A stretch of 32,257 nucleotides of DNA from Synechococcaceae cyanobacterium (lineage in GTDB: Bacteria; Cyanobacteriota; Cyanobacteriia; PCC-6307; Cyanobiaceae). The translations under genes and the position numbers were made by a program. Of this stretch, positions 19,236 through 28,912 are shown piece by piece. Where the stretch lies: positions 1 through 32,257 of the forward strand of contig CANHMF010000013.1 of NCBI GenBank assembly GCA_947461705.1, written 5' to 3'. The first letter of the stretch is position 1; each line of letters begins with the position of its first letter. The notes beneath the pieces are model-generated. The model saw only the letters and a list, made by a program, of their open reading frames with translations, searched no databases and was not told where the DNA came from.

Positions 19236-20636
19236 CTACTGGCCTTGGCTGCGCCTCTGCCGCTTGTAGAAGCGCATCACCGCCAGGGCCACACTGCGGG
19301 GATCGTGGCGAAGCGTGGCACTGGGCCGGGCCCCCTGGAGGGGAGCCTGCATCACCTCATAGCCCTGGGAGCGGAGCTTGCGGCTGTCGCAGCTCACCGG
19401 TTCGGCACCCCGTTGGCGGTAATGCTCCAGCAGGGGTGACGATCCCAGGTTCTCCTGGGCCAGGACGGCCGTGAACAGGCGCTGCTCAATGCCGAGGCTG
19501 GCCAGCTGGGATTCAATGGCCCGCAGATGGCCCTCCACATTCAGGCCGTCGGTTTCGCCGGGTTGGGTCATCAGGTTGCAGATGTACAGGCGCGGTGCCT
19601 TGCTGCGGCTGATGGCACTCACCAGCTCGGGCACCAGCAGGTTGGGCAGCAGGGAGGTGTAGAGGCTGCCGGGGCCCAGCACGATTAGATCGGCGTTGGC
19701 GATCGCTTCCAGGGCTCGGGGCAGTGCCGGTGGCCGCTCGGGCGTGCAGCCCAGCCGCACGATCGGGCTGGGGGCGTGGCCGATCTGGGATTCGCCTTCA
19801 ATGCGGGAACCATCCTCCAGTTCGGCCCAGAGCTTCACATCGGCGTTGGTGGCGGGAACCACCTGGCCCTGCACCGCCAGCACACGGCTGCTGGCGGTGA
19901 TGGCCGATTCCAGGCTGCCGGTGATGGCGGTGAGCGCCGAGAGGAACAGATTGCCGAAGCTGTGGCCCTCCAGGCCCGTGCCGGCGCGGAAGCGGTATTG
20001 GAACAGGCGGGTGAGCAGCGGTTCCTCGGTGGCCAGGGCCGCCAGGCAGTTGCGGATATCGCCTGGAGGCAGCACCCCGAGTTCGCGGCGCAACACCCCG
20101 GAGCTGCCACCGTCATCCGCCACCGTCACGATGGCCGTGAGGTTGCTGCTGTAGCGCTTCAGGCCACTGAGCAGGGTGGACAGGCCGGTGCCGCCGCCGA
20201 TGGCCACGATCGCCGGGCCGCGGTTCAGGCGGCGTTTGGCCACCAGTGCGTCCACCAGCACCGTGTCCTTCTCCGGTGCCAGGGCCTGTTGAATCGACCC
20301 AAAGCTGCGGCTCTGGCCCAGCCACACCATGCCGCCACCGATCAGCAGCACCAGCGGCCCGGTGATCTCGCGGGGCAGCACCTTGGTGAGGTTCAGCAGC
20401 AGCCACTTCACCGACTCGAGCGTCCAGTAGATCGGCTGCAGATCGGCCCACACCGCCGCGCCGAGCAGGGCCAGCAGCAAGCCAAGGCCCGAGGTGAGCA
20501 TCCAGCGCTTCACCACCAGGCCGGGTTGCAGCCAGCGAGCGGCTCGCCGGGAACGGCTCACCAGGTCCTGTTGACGCAGATCCCCCCGTCCAACCCAGCC
20601 GGGTCGTTGCTTGCGGTTGAGGCGAGGTGGGCGCAT
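19236..20636 (-). CDS. YvcK/GlmR (CofD-like) family protein with N-terminal membrane segments
   Basis: VAIGGGTGLSTLLSGLKRYSSNLTAIVTVADDGGSSGVLRRELGVLPPGDIRNCLAAL, VLGPGSLYTSLLPNLLV; two hydrophobic stretches near the N-terminus. Start set at ATG 20636. Confidence 0.9.
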   Translation of the reverse strand: MRPPRLNRKQRPGWVGRGDLRQQDLVSRSRRAARWLQPGLVVKRWMLTSGLGLLLALLGAAVWADLQPIYWTLESVKWLLLNLTKVLPREITGPLVLLIGGGMVWLGQSRSFGSIQQALAPEKDTVLVDALVAKRRLNRGPAIVAIGGGTGLSTLLSGLKRYSSNLTAIVTVADDGGSSGVLRRELGVLPPGDIRNCLAALATEEPLLTRLFQYRFRAGTGLEGHSFGNLFLSALTAITGSLESAITASSRVLAVQGQVVPATNADVKLWAELEDGSRIEGESQIGHAPSPIVRLGCTPERPPALPRALEAIANADLIVLGPGSLYTSLLPNLLVPELVSAISRSKAPRLYICNLMTQPGETDGLNVEGHLRAIESQLASLGIEQRLFTAVLAQENLGSSPLLEHYRQRGAEPVSCDSRKLRSQGYEVMQAPLQGARPSATLRHDPRSVALAVMRFYKRQRRSQGQ

Positions 20637-20678
20637 CGAGCAGCTGGAGTGCTGAAACTGTACGGAGAAACCGCCAAG

Positions 20679-21509
20679 ATGACTGGGCGCGCAGCCATCA
20701 GCTCGGTGCCCTCCTTCACGCCCCCTGGGTTTCAGCCGCCTGTGGCCCAGATGGACGACGTCAGCGTTCGCTGGGGCAGCAAGACCGTGCTCGAAAACGT
20801 TGATCTGGAGCTTGAGCCCGGGGAGCGGCTTGCGGTGGTGGGACCCTCCGGAGCGGGCAAGTCCACAATCCTGCGGTTGCTGGCGGGACTGCTGCTGCCC
20901 AGCAGTGGTGAGCTGAAGATCCACGGCGTGCCCCAGCAGTACCTGCGCCTCGACCAGCGCCATCCCCCGGATGTGCGGCTGGTGTTTCAGAACCCAGCTC
21001 TGCTGGCTTCGCTCACGGTGCGCGAGAACGTGGGGTTTCTGCTCTATCGCTACAGCCGCCTACCGGAGCGGGAGATTCGCGAACGGGTGAGCAGGGCACT
21101 GGAGGCTGTGGGCCTCTACGACATTGAGGATCTCCTGCCCGGTGAACTCAGCGGGGGGATGCAGAAGCGGGTGAGTTTCGCCCGGGCGGTGATCGAAGAT
21201 CCCAGCCAGCCGCCGGGCCAGGTGCCCTTGCTGTTGTTTGATGAGCCCACGGCCGGCTTGGATCCTGTGGCCTGTACCCGCATCGAAGACCTGATCGTGC
21301 GCACCTCCGAGCTGGCGGGAGGCTCATCGGTGGTGGTAAGCCATGTGATGAGCACGATCCTGCGGGCGGCGGATCGCGTGGTGTTGCTCTACGACGGGTT
21401 GTTTCGCTGGAAGGGATCCATTCAGGATTTTCAGACCACGGACAATCCCTATGTGCTCCAGTTCCGTACCGCTAGCCTGAACGGCCCGATGCAGCCCGCG
21501 GAGCTCTGA
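20679..21509 (+). CDS. ABC transporter ATP-binding protein, MlaF/lipid-transport type
   Basis: VRWGSKTVLENVDLELEPGERLAVVGPSGAGKSTILRLLAGLLLPSSGEL, LSGGMQKRVSFARAVIEDP, LLFDEPTAGLDPVACTRIEDLI; followed by an MCE gene. Start trimmed from the extended ORF. Confidence 0.92.
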   Translation: MTGRAAISSVPSFTPPGFQPPVAQMDDVSVRWGSKTVLENVDLELEPGERLAVVGPSGAGKSTILRLLAGLLLPSSGELKIHGVPQQYLRLDQRHPPDVRLVFQNPALLASLTVRENVGFLLYRYSRLPEREIRERVSRALEAVGLYDIEDLLPGELSGGMQKRVSFARAVIEDPSQPPGQVPLLLFDEPTAGLDPVACTRIEDLIVRTSELAGGSSVVVSHVMSTILRAADRVVLLYDGLFRWKGSIQDFQTTDNPYVLQFRTASLNGPMQPAEL

Positions 21510-21513
21510 ATCC

Positions 21514-22392
21514 ATGCGCCGCAGTGTGCGAGAGGCGATGGTGGGATTCACCCTGCTGGCGGCGTTGGCTGGCGCCGGTGGGTTGTGGTTCTGGTTGAAG
21601 GGGATCTCGATCGGGAAGAGCCACTGGCGCGTCCAGGTTCGGTTCCCAGATGCCGCGGGCTTGGCCGAGCGTTCTGCTGTCACCTATCGGGGCGTGGTGG
21701 TGGGCACGGTGCGCTCGATCCAGGCCACCTCCTCGGCGGTGGTGGCGGACCTCGAGATCAGCGATGCAACCCTGCAGATCCCTCGCCCGGTGCTCGCCCA
21801 AGTGGAGGAAGCCTCCCTGCTGGGCGGTGACGCGGTGGTGGCGTTGCTGAGCCCCCTGCGCGCCCTGCCCAAGGGCACCCCAGGCCCGCTGGCGCCCAAC
21901 TGCAACAACCGCCTCACCCTCTGCCCCGGCAGTGAGCTGGAGGGCCAGAGCGCGGCCACGATCACCAGCGTGACCGCCACCATGCAGAAGCTGCTGGATC
22001 AGGCCGATCGCGAAAAACTGCTGCCGCTGCTGGCTCAGACCACCCGCAGTTTTGACGCCACCTCTAAAGAAGCCGGCAAATTCCTGGTGGATGGTCAGCA
22101 GCTGTTGGCGGATCTCAAGCAGGCCGTGCGTCAGGCCCAGCCCACCCTCGACAATCTCAACGCCTCCACGGCCCACGTGCGCAACCTCACGGCAGCGCTC
22201 GATAACCCCAAGACGGTGTCTGAACTCAAAACCACCGTGACCAATGCGGAGCGGCTCACCGCCCGCTGGGATGCTGTGGGCGGCGATGTGAACAAGCTCA
22301 CCGGTGATCCCCAGTTCATGGATGGCATGCGCAGCGTGACCATTGGCCTGGGCAAGTTCTTTGACGAGCTCTACCCCGCCCAGAAGCGCTAG
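21514..22392 (+). CDS. MCE-domain (MlaD-like) protein
   Basis: Single N-terminal TM then VRFPDAAGLAERSAVTYRGVVVGTVRSIQATSSAVVADLEI..., a typical MlaD/MCE domain; C-terminal helical region. Confidence 0.9.
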   Translation: MRRSVREAMVGFTLLAALAGAGGLWFWLKGISIGKSHWRVQVRFPDAAGLAERSAVTYRGVVVGTVRSIQATSSAVVADLEISDATLQIPRPVLAQVEEASLLGGDAVVALLSPLRALPKGTPGPLAPNCNNRLTLCPGSELEGQSAATITSVTATMQKLLDQADREKLLPLLAQTTRSFDATSKEAGKFLVDGQQLLADLKQAVRQAQPTLDNLNASTAHVRNLTAALDNPKTVSELKTTVTNAERLTARWDAVGGDVNKLTGDPQFMDGMRSVTIGLGKFFDELYPAQKR

Positions 22393-22406
22393 TTGGCTCC
22401 GAGGCG

Positions 22407-24518
22407 TCAGACCGCGTTGATCGCCTCCATGGCAATGGCGGCGATCGCCTGATCACTGGCCTTGGGCAGCTGCACGTACTTGCCGCCGGCCGCATCGGCC
22501 AGGTCTTTGCCCATGCCACTGCCGATGAATTTGCGCTCGGTGTCGATCACCAGCAGCTTGATGCCCAGGGCCCGGTAGCGGCTGGCCACCTGCTTCACCT
22601 CCTCTTTGAGGTCCACGGGCTCCTCGCCTTCCAGTTCCGGTTGTCCCAGGGAGCGCGAAAGCGGCACGTTGCCGCGGCCATCGGTGATGGCCACCACCAC
22701 CACCTGGCCCAGATCGCCGGTGGCCAGGGCATTGGCGCCCACGCGGGCGGCCTGGCTGAGCCCGTGGGCCAGGGGAGAGCCGCCGCCGCAGGGCATCGAT
22801 TCCAGCCGCCGGCGGGCGGCGGTGATCGAGCGGGTGGGGGGCAAGAGCACCTCGGCCTGCTCGCCACGGAAGGGAATCAGGGCGACTTCGTCGCGGTTTT
22901 CGTAGGCCTCAGTGAGCAGCCGGATCACGGCGCCCTTGGCGCTCTGCATGCGGTTGAGGGCCATCGAGCCGCTGGCATCCACCAGGAAGATCACCAGGGC
23001 GCCGGCCTTGCGCTGCAGCTGCTTGGCTCGCAGGTCGCCGTCCTCCACGATCACCTTGCGGTGCGGTTCGCGCTCTCGGCGCGACTTCTGATACGGCGCA
23101 GCGGCCCGCAGGGTGGCATCCACGGCGATGCGCTTCACGGGGCCGCGGGGCAGCATCGGCTTCACATAGCGGCCGCGCGAGTCGCTGAACACCACGGCGC
23201 GGCTGCCGCTGCCGCCGGTCTTGGCCTTGGCCGAGGAGAACAGCAGCAGGTCGGGGTCGATGGCGATGGCCTCCGGATCCAGCAGGAACTCCTCCGGGAT
23301 GGAGGGGGGCGCCTGGTCTTCAGGGGTGTCGTCCTCCTCTTCCTCCTTGTCGTCCTGCTCGTCCGGTTCGTCGGGTTCTTGCTCGTTGTCGGGCGCCTCG
23401 GGTTCGTCCGGTGGCTGCTCGCCCTGGGGCGGTGGCGGCGGCGGTGGTTCCATCGGTTGGTCGGGATCCGGCGGCGGCAGCTGCAGGGCCCGCGGCGCGA
23501 TCACCAGGCGCACGGCCACCTGGAGGTCGTCGGCATCCACCCGATCGCGGCCACTGAGGGCCGCATGGGCGCGGGCTACCCGCACGGCATAGAGCTCGGA
23601 GCGGTGGCCCTCCACGCCGCCGCGCAGGGCCTCGTTCACCAGATAGGCGATCTGCTCCCGCGCGATCTGGACATCCGGCAGCCACTGGCGGGCCAGCAGC
23701 AGCTGGGTGGCCAGGGCGTCCGTCTCCTCCTGCCAGGTTTTGCGGAACTGCTCGCTTGATTCGGCCTGGGCCATGGCCGAGCGGGTGATCTCCACCCGCT
23801 GATCCAGCTCCAGCACCTGATTGGCGCTGAGGGCAATGGCGAAGCGATCCAGCAGGTGATCGCGCACGGCCCCCTCCTCGGGGTTGTAGGTGGCGATCAG
23901 CAGGCAGCGGCAGGGGTGGCTGAGGCTCAGGCCCTCGCGCTCAATGCGGTTTTCGCCGGAGCCCACCGCCGCCAGCAGCAGGTTGGTGACGTTGTCGTCC
24001 AGCAGGTTGAGCTCGTCCACGTAGAGCACGCCCCGGTGGGCTTCCGCCAACAGTCCGGGCTGGAACACGGCCTGGCCGCTGGCCAGGGAGGCGGTCACGT
24101 CCACCGAGCCCACCAGCCGGTCTTCGGTGATGCCCAGCGGCACCTGCACGAAGGGGGCCGGGATCACCCGGGTGGGTAGCAGGGCGCTGGCATCGCTGCC
24201 GGTGGGGTCAGCCCCCAGGTCCGTGAGGCGGCTACGGGTGGTGTCGTCCCAGTCTTCCGGGCTGCGCGGATCCTGGTTGAGGCTGGTGCTGGGGCTGTTG
24301 CCCAGGTCGAGCACATCAATGGGCGGCAACAGGGCATGCAGCCCCCGCGCCAGCACCGATTTGCCGGTGCCACGGCCGCCGGCGATCACCACGCCACCCA
24401 GGCCTGGGTCGACGGCGGCCAGCAGCAGGGCCAGCTTGAGGGTGCCGTGGCCTGTGATGGCGGCCAGCGGAAAGGCCCGGGCGGCAATCGTGCTGGCGGC
24501 GGTTCCGCTTGCAACCAT
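22407..24518 (-). CDS. chlD: Magnesium chelatase subunit D (ATPase)
   Basis: AAA+ [44 protein letters not shown]; Pro-rich/acidic linker ([40 protein letters not shown]); v[18 protein letters not shown]. Start trimmed to ATG 24518. Confidence 0.95.
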   Translation of the reverse strand: MVASGTAASTIAARAFPLAAITGHGTLKLALLLAAVDPGLGGVVIAGGRGTGKSVLARGLHALLPPIDVLDLGNSPSTSLNQDPRSPEDWDDTTRSRLTDLGADPTGSDASALLPTRVIPAPFVQVPLGITEDRLVGSVDVTASLASGQAVFQPGLLAEAHRGVLYVDELNLLDDNVTNLLLAAVGSGENRIEREGLSLSHPCRCLLIATYNPEEGAVRDHLLDRFAIALSANQVLELDQRVEITRSAMAQAESSEQFRKTWQEETDALATQLLLARQWLPDVQIAREQIAYLVNEALRGGVEGHRSELYAVRVARAHAALSGRDRVDADDLQVAVRLVIAPRALQLPPPDPDQPMEPPPPPPPQGEQPPDEPEAPDNEQEPDEPDEQDDKEEEEDDTPEDQAPPSIPEEFLLDPEAIAIDPDLLLFSSAKAKTGGSGSRAVVFSDSRGRYVKPMLPRGPVKRIAVDATLRAAAPYQKSRREREPHRKVIVEDGDLRAKQLQRKAGALVIFLVDASGSMALNRMQSAKGAVIRLLTEAYENRDEVALIPFRGEQAEVLLPPTRSITAARRRLESMPCGGGSPLAHGLSQAARVGANALATGDLGQVVVVAITDGRGNVPLSRSLGQPELEGEEPVDLKEEVKQVASRYRALGIKLLVIDTERKFIGSGMGKDLADAAGGKYVQLPKASDQAIAAIAMEAINAV

Positions 24519-24541
24519 GGGGTGGCCTGGGTCCTTGAGTC

Positions 24542-25183
24542 GTGCACGCAAGTCTCGCTGATCAGGCCGGCCTGCAGGTGAGCGGCACCTTGGCTCTTGG
24601 CCTTGGAGCCAATTTGCCCAGTTCGGTCGGTGCTCCCAGGGCCACCCTGGTGGCGGTGCGCCCGCTGCTTGAAGCGCTGCTGCAGGAGTGGGTTCAGAGC
24701 TGTGGTTCCGCCCCACCCCGCTTGCTGCAACGGTGGTCCCCGCTGTTCCTCACCGCCCCGGTGGGCGGCCCTGCTCAGCAGCCCAGCTACAGCAATGCGG
24801 TGCTGCTGCTGGAGTTGCCGCCTGACTGGAGCCCGGCGCTGCCCGCCCCCCAGGCTCGCGAGCTGTTGGCTGGGCTGCAGCGGCTGGAGAGCCAATTCGG
24901 CCGCCAGCGCCTGGAGTGCTGGGGCCCCCGTAGTCTTGACCTCGATCTGCTCTGGATCGGGTGCACGCGACTCCAGGAGCCTTCCTTGGTGCTGCCGCAC
25001 CCTCGTGTTCTGGAGCGTGCTTTTGTGCTGGCGCCCCTAGTCGCGATCGATCCGCAGTTCTCCTTGGCGGGTCTCGATCCGGCCGAGCGCAGCGCGGCCA
25101 CTGTGCTGGCTGCTGTGCTCGGGGCGGATCCATCCCAGGCCGTGAGCCCCTTGCCGGCTTCTCCCGGCTGGCTTGAGAGCTGA
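24542..25183 (+). CDS. folK: 2-amino-4-hydroxy-6-hydroxymethyldihydropteridine diphosphokinase
   Basis: [56 protein letters not shown]. Start may be GTG 24578. Confidence 0.92.
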   Translation: MHASLADQAGLQVSGTLALGLGANLPSSVGAPRATLVAVRPLLEALLQEWVQSCGSAPPRLLQRWSPLFLTAPVGGPAQQPSYSNAVLLLELPPDWSPALPAPQARELLAGLQRLESQFGRQRLECWGPRSLDLDLLWIGCTRLQEPSLVLPHPRVLERAFVLAPLVAIDPQFSLAGLDPAERSAATVLAAVLGADPSQAVSPLPASPGWLES

Positions 25184-26874
25184 TGCGACACCGCCGGCTG
25201 CTGATCGCCTGGGTCGTCGTGATGGCGGTTGTGGTGCTGTCACTGCTGCTCGACTGCAACCTGCTTTCCAACGAGGCCGACAAGCTGCCCCTGGCTCTGC
25301 GTCAGGTGTCACCCCAGTGGTTGCCTAAAGATTGGTACCTGGGGTGGCCCCAGTCGCACCAATGGTTGTTCCAGGCCATCGCCGGCTGGCCCCTGCGCTG
25401 GTTGGGCTTTCCCCTCGGTTCGCTGCTGGATCGCCTGTTGGGGTACAGCCTGTGGTCACTCGGTTTCGCCTCGGTGACGCGGCGGCTGGGACTCTGGCCG
25501 GTGAGTTCGGCGCTCGCGCTGGCCCTGTTTTTGCCTCGCCAGGGCCTGGTGGCGGGCGAGTGGATGGTGGGGGGCGCTGAATCCAAAACCTGGGCCTATG
25601 GCCTGCTGCTTCTGGCCTTCGCCCTTTGGAGCAGCGGCCGCCGTTTGAATCTGGCGGCGCTGCTGGCTGGCCTCGCCTGCTCCTTCCATGCCCTTGTTGG
25701 CCTCTACGGTGCGGCGGGCCTCTTGCTGCTCGAGCTGCTGCGACGCGGCCGCCAGCCTTCATCCCACTGGCTTCCAGCCACTCGGCTGCTCCTTCCCTTT
25801 GCCGTGGGGAGCTTTGCTCTGCTGCAGCCGCTGGTGCAGCAGCTTCACTGGGACCAACCCTCTGCGGGGGGCCTGCAGACCGGTGTGCCGGCGGTGTCGT
25901 GGATCTACGTCTATCTGCGCCTCCCCCACCACCTGTCCCCCCTCGGCTGGCCCTCCGCCCACTGGGCGGCCGCCCAGGGTCCGCTTCTTGTCCTGCTGCT
26001 CACGACGGGGCTGTGGAGCTGGATCCGCCGCTGTCGGCAGGACTGGCTGGAGCGTGCTGGCCTTCAGCCTGCGGTGATGGCGGCCTTTGGTGGCTGGGCT
26101 GCGGTGGCGGTGGCCCTGTTTGCCCTCGGGTTGCTGGCGGCACCGTTCGATCTCCAGGGCCGCTGGCTGCGCTTCTATCCCTTCCGCCTGGCCGACAGCC
26201 TGCTGCCGCTCCTCCTGGCCCTGTTGCTTGCGGCCCTGGCCCAGGTGCTGTTGGCCCGCTGCAAGCGGGGGCGGTGGGTTGCTGGCGGGCTTGCGGTTCT
26301 CCTGCTCAGTCAGGCTCCGGCTGTGCGGTCCGGTGCTGTGTGGCGTCCCGCCGAGGCCTTTGCCGCTCCTGCCCAGCGCCAGGCCCTCAACAGCGCCATC
26401 TTGCGGCTCACACCATCCGCAAGCGTTGTGCTCACTCCACCCCAGGGTTTTCAGGATCTGCCGTGGCGGCTGCAACGGTCACCGGTGGTGCAGTTCAAGC
26501 TGTTTCCCAGTCAGAGCGAGGCCATCGTCCAGTGGTACCGGCGCCTGACTGTTGTGTCGGGGGCTCCTCCCGAGCGGAACGGTGCGTTGGGGTTTGCGGC
26601 CGCGGCCAGCCTGCTCGAGGGCTATGGGCGCCTTACCCCCGCCCAGCTGAAGGGGCTGGCAGAGGGTTACGGCGCTGCCGCGGTGGTGACCACGGCTCAG
26701 CAGAGCGGTCCACTGGGCTGGCAGCGGACGTTTCTCGATAAGCGCTGGGCCCTGTGGCTGCCGGAGGTGGTGGGCGCATCCAGCGACGACCCTGCGGCTG
26801 CGATGCTGATGACTCCTGGCACGATTGGACCGAATGGCGCCCCTGCCCGCCCCAGAGCCCGCGCGCCACATTGA
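25183..26874 (+). CDS. Large polytopic membrane protein of unknown function (possibly DUF6798-like)
   Basis: 563-aa ORF with many hydrophobic helices; TGATG overlap with folK suggests translational coupling. Confidence 0.8.
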   Translation: MRHRRLLIAWVVVMAVVVLSLLLDCNLLSNEADKLPLALRQVSPQWLPKDWYLGWPQSHQWLFQAIAGWPLRWLGFPLGSLLDRLLGYSLWSLGFASVTRRLGLWPVSSALALALFLPRQGLVAGEWMVGGAESKTWAYGLLLLAFALWSSGRRLNLAALLAGLACSFHALVGLYGAAGLLLLELLRRGRQPSSHWLPATRLLLPFAVGSFALLQPLVQQLHWDQPSAGGLQTGVPAVSWIYVYLRLPHHLSPLGWPSAHWAAAQGPLLVLLLTTGLWSWIRRCRQDWLERAGLQPAVMAAFGGWAAVAVALFALGLLAAPFDLQGRWLRFYPFRLADSLLPLLLALLLAALAQVLLARCKRGRWVAGGLAVLLLSQAPAVRSGAVWRPAEAFAAPAQRQALNSAILRLTPSASVVLTPPQGFQDLPWRLQRSPVVQFKLFPSQSEAIVQWYRRLTVVSGAPPERNGALGFAAAASLLEGYGRLTPAQLKGLAEGYGAAAVVTTAQQSGPLGWQRTFLDKRWALWLPEVVGASSDDPAAAMLMTPGTIGPNGAPARPRARAPH

Positions 26875-27394
26875 AACCACCGCCGCCTTCGATGTGCGCA
26901 AGCTGCGCTTCGAGGTGAATCGGGTGGAGCTGCCCATGGGGGTGGAGGGCACGTTCGGGATGATCAAGCACCCCGGTGCCTCGCTGGCGGTGCCACTGCT
27001 GGACGACGGCCGCGTGGTGGTGTTGCGCCAATACCGCTTTGCGGTAGCCGCCCGCTTGCTGGAGTTCCCCGCCGGCACCCTGGATGAGGGTGAAGACCCC
27101 CTCAGCACGATGCAGCGAGAGCTGCAGGAGGAGGCCGGCTACAGCGCCAGCCGCTGGGATCCGCTGGGGGCGATGTTGCCCTGTCCTGGCTACTCCGATG
27201 AGGTGATCCACCTGTTTCTGGCCCGCGACTTGGTGGAGCTGAGTGAGCGGCCGCCCGGCGACGACGACGAGGATCTGGAGGTGCTGCTGATGCAACCGGC
27301 TGAACTCGATGCGGTTCTGGCCAGCGGTGATGAGCACCTCGATGGCAAGAGCGTCACGGCCTGGTTCCGGGCCAAACAGCTACTCGGCCTCTGA
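26834..27394 (+). CDS. NUDIX hydrolase, ADP-ribose pyrophosphatase-like
   Basis: LPMGVEGTFGMIKHPGASLAVPLLDDGRVVVLRQYRFAVAARLLEFPAGTLDEGEDPLSTMQRELQEEAGYSA (Nudix box GX5EX7REUXEEXGU-like). Confidence 0.92.
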   Translation: MAPLPAPEPARHIETTAAFDVRKLRFEVNRVELPMGVEGTFGMIKHPGASLAVPLLDDGRVVVLRQYRFAVAARLLEFPAGTLDEGEDPLSTMQRELQEEAGYSASRWDPLGAMLPCPGYSDEVIHLFLARDLVELSERPPGDDDEDLEVLLMQPAELDAVLASGDEHLDGKSVTAWFRAKQLLGL

Positions 27395-27405
27395 GGAGCA
27401 TCGCG

Positions 27406-28911
27406 ATGGCGTCTCCCCAGCGCTGGCTGTTCTGGCATCGCCGCGACCTGCGCCTGGCCGACAACCTCGGCTTGGCCGCGGCTGCCGCGGTCACCCCTGC
27501 GGTGACCGGGGTGTTTGTGCTCGACCCCAAGATCCTGGCGGCCAGCTCGATGGCGCCGGCGCGGGTGTGGTTCCTGCTGGAGAGCTTGCAGGAGTTGCAG
27601 CAGCGCTGGCGCCAGGCGGGTAGCCGCCTGCTGGTGCTCCAGGGCGACCCGCTCCAGCTGCTGCCGCGGCTGGCTGAAGCTATCGGCGCCGAGGTGGTGG
27701 CCTGGAACCGGGATGTGGAGCCCTACGGCCGCGAGCGCGATCGGCAGGTGGCCGCGGCGCTGCAGGCGGCGGGCCACAAGGTGCTGGTGGATTGGGATCA
27801 GCTGTTGATCGCCCCGGAGGCCCTGAAAACCGGTGCTGGTGATCCCTATCGGGTGTATGGGCCCTTCCTGCGCAACTGGCGCGGCCAGGTGGATCGCAAG
27901 GCCGCGGCGGGGGGCTTGAACCCCTTGCCCGCGCCGGAAGCCCTGGTGGATGTGAACCCGGAGGCGTTGCCGGAGCGCGGCCGCAACCTCTGGGCCCAGC
28001 TGCCGCTGCTGGCGGCCCTGCCGGAAGCGGCGGCGCTGGGCCAGGCCTTCAGCGGTGCTGCGCTGTGCCCCTGCAGGCCAGGAGAGGCAGCTGCCCTGGC
28101 GCAGCTGCGGGCCTTCTGCGATGGCGGGGCCGCCGGTGCGATCCCTCTGTATGGCTATGAGCCGGGGCGCAATATCCCTGCCGAGGCCGGCACCTCAGGG
28201 CTCAGCGCGGCGCTCAAGTTCGGCACCCTCAGCCCTCGGCAGGCCTGGGCCGCTGCCCAACAGGCCCGGGAGGTGGCGATGGCCCTCGGCGGTGCCGAGG
28301 AGGCCCTGGCCTCGATTGGCGTGTGGGAGCAGGAACTGGCCTGGCGCGAGTTCTACCAACAGGCTTTGTTCCATTTCCCGGAGCTGGCAGACGGCCCCTA
28401 TCGGCCCCAGTGGAAGCTGTTCCCCTGGGAGAACGATGCCGCTCGGTTTGAGGCCTGGTGTGAGGGGCTCACCGGCATGCCGATCATCGATGCCGCCATG
28501 CGTCAGCTCAACGAGAGCGGCTGGATGCACAACCGCTGCCGCATGATCGTGGCCTCCTACCTGGTGAAGGATCTGATCTGTGATTGGCGCTGGGGTGAAA
28601 CCGCCTTCATGCAGCGCCTGGTGGATGGTGATCTGGCGGCCAACAACGGCGGCTGGCAGTGGAGCGCCAGCAGCGGCATGGATCCCAAACCGCTGCGCAT
28701 CTTCAACCCGGCCACCCAGGCCAGCAAGTTCGATGCCGAGGGCCGCTACATCCGCCACTGGCTACCGGAACTGCGCCACGTGAACACGCGGGATCTGCTC
28801 AGTGGCGAGATTGCACCAATGGAACGCCGCGGCTACCCGGCGCCGCTGGTGAGCCACAAGCTGCAGCAGGCCAGGTTCAAGGCCCTCTACGCCGCGCTCC
28901 CCAAGCCCTGA
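27406..28911 (+). CDS. phrA: Deoxyribodipyrimidine photolyase (CPD class I-like)
   Basis: LFWHRRDLRLADNLGLAAAA...VFVLDPKIL; C-terminal FAD domain WEQELAWREFYQQALFHFPEL, GMPIIDAAMRQLNESGWMHNRCRMIVASYLVKDL, DGDLAANNGGWQWSASSGMDPKPLRIFNP. Confidence 0.96.
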   Translation: MASPQRWLFWHRRDLRLADNLGLAAAAAVTPAVTGVFVLDPKILAASSMAPARVWFLLESLQELQQRWRQAGSRLLVLQGDPLQLLPRLAEAIGAEVVAWNRDVEPYGRERDRQVAAALQAAGHKVLVDWDQLLIAPEALKTGAGDPYRVYGPFLRNWRGQVDRKAAAGGLNPLPAPEALVDVNPEALPERGRNLWAQLPLLAALPEAAALGQAFSGAALCPCRPGEAAALAQLRAFCDGGAAGAIPLYGYEPGRNIPAEAGTSGLSAALKFGTLSPRQAWAAAQQAREVAMALGGAEEALASIGVWEQELAWREFYQQALFHFPELADGPYRPQWKLFPWENDAARFEAWCEGLTGMPIIDAAMRQLNESGWMHNRCRMIVASYLVKDLICDWRWGETAFMQRLVDGDLAANNGGWQWSASSGMDPKPLRIFNPATQASKFDAEGRYIRHWLPELRHVNTRDLLSGEIAPMERRGYPAPLVSHKLQQARFKALYAALPKP

Positions 28912-28912
28912 T

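Noticed and set aside
19776-20678. N-terminal extension of the ABC-ATPase ORF
   Set aside because: Antisense to the YvcK-like gene; the ABC homology starts after ATG 20679.
17085-22448. HIP1 octamers (GCGATCGC) at 17085-17092, 19699-19706 and 22441-22448
   Set aside because: Only three copies were noticed; density does not appear clearly above what a GC-rich sequence gives, and HIP1 is a known cyanobacterial motif.
23290-23480. Low-complexity Pro/acidic repeat tract
   Set aside because: This is the known flexible linker between the AAA+ and vWA domains of ChlD, not an independent repeat element.
22641-23759. 372-aa plus-strand ORF
   Set aside because: Antisense to chlD; the Gly/His-rich translation is a shadow of the chlD linker and vWA codons.
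25626-26741. 371-aa ORF in an alternative plus frame
   Set aside because: Overlaps the 563-aa membrane-protein ORF; Gly/Pro/Ala-rich composition is typical of out-of-frame GC-rich sequence.
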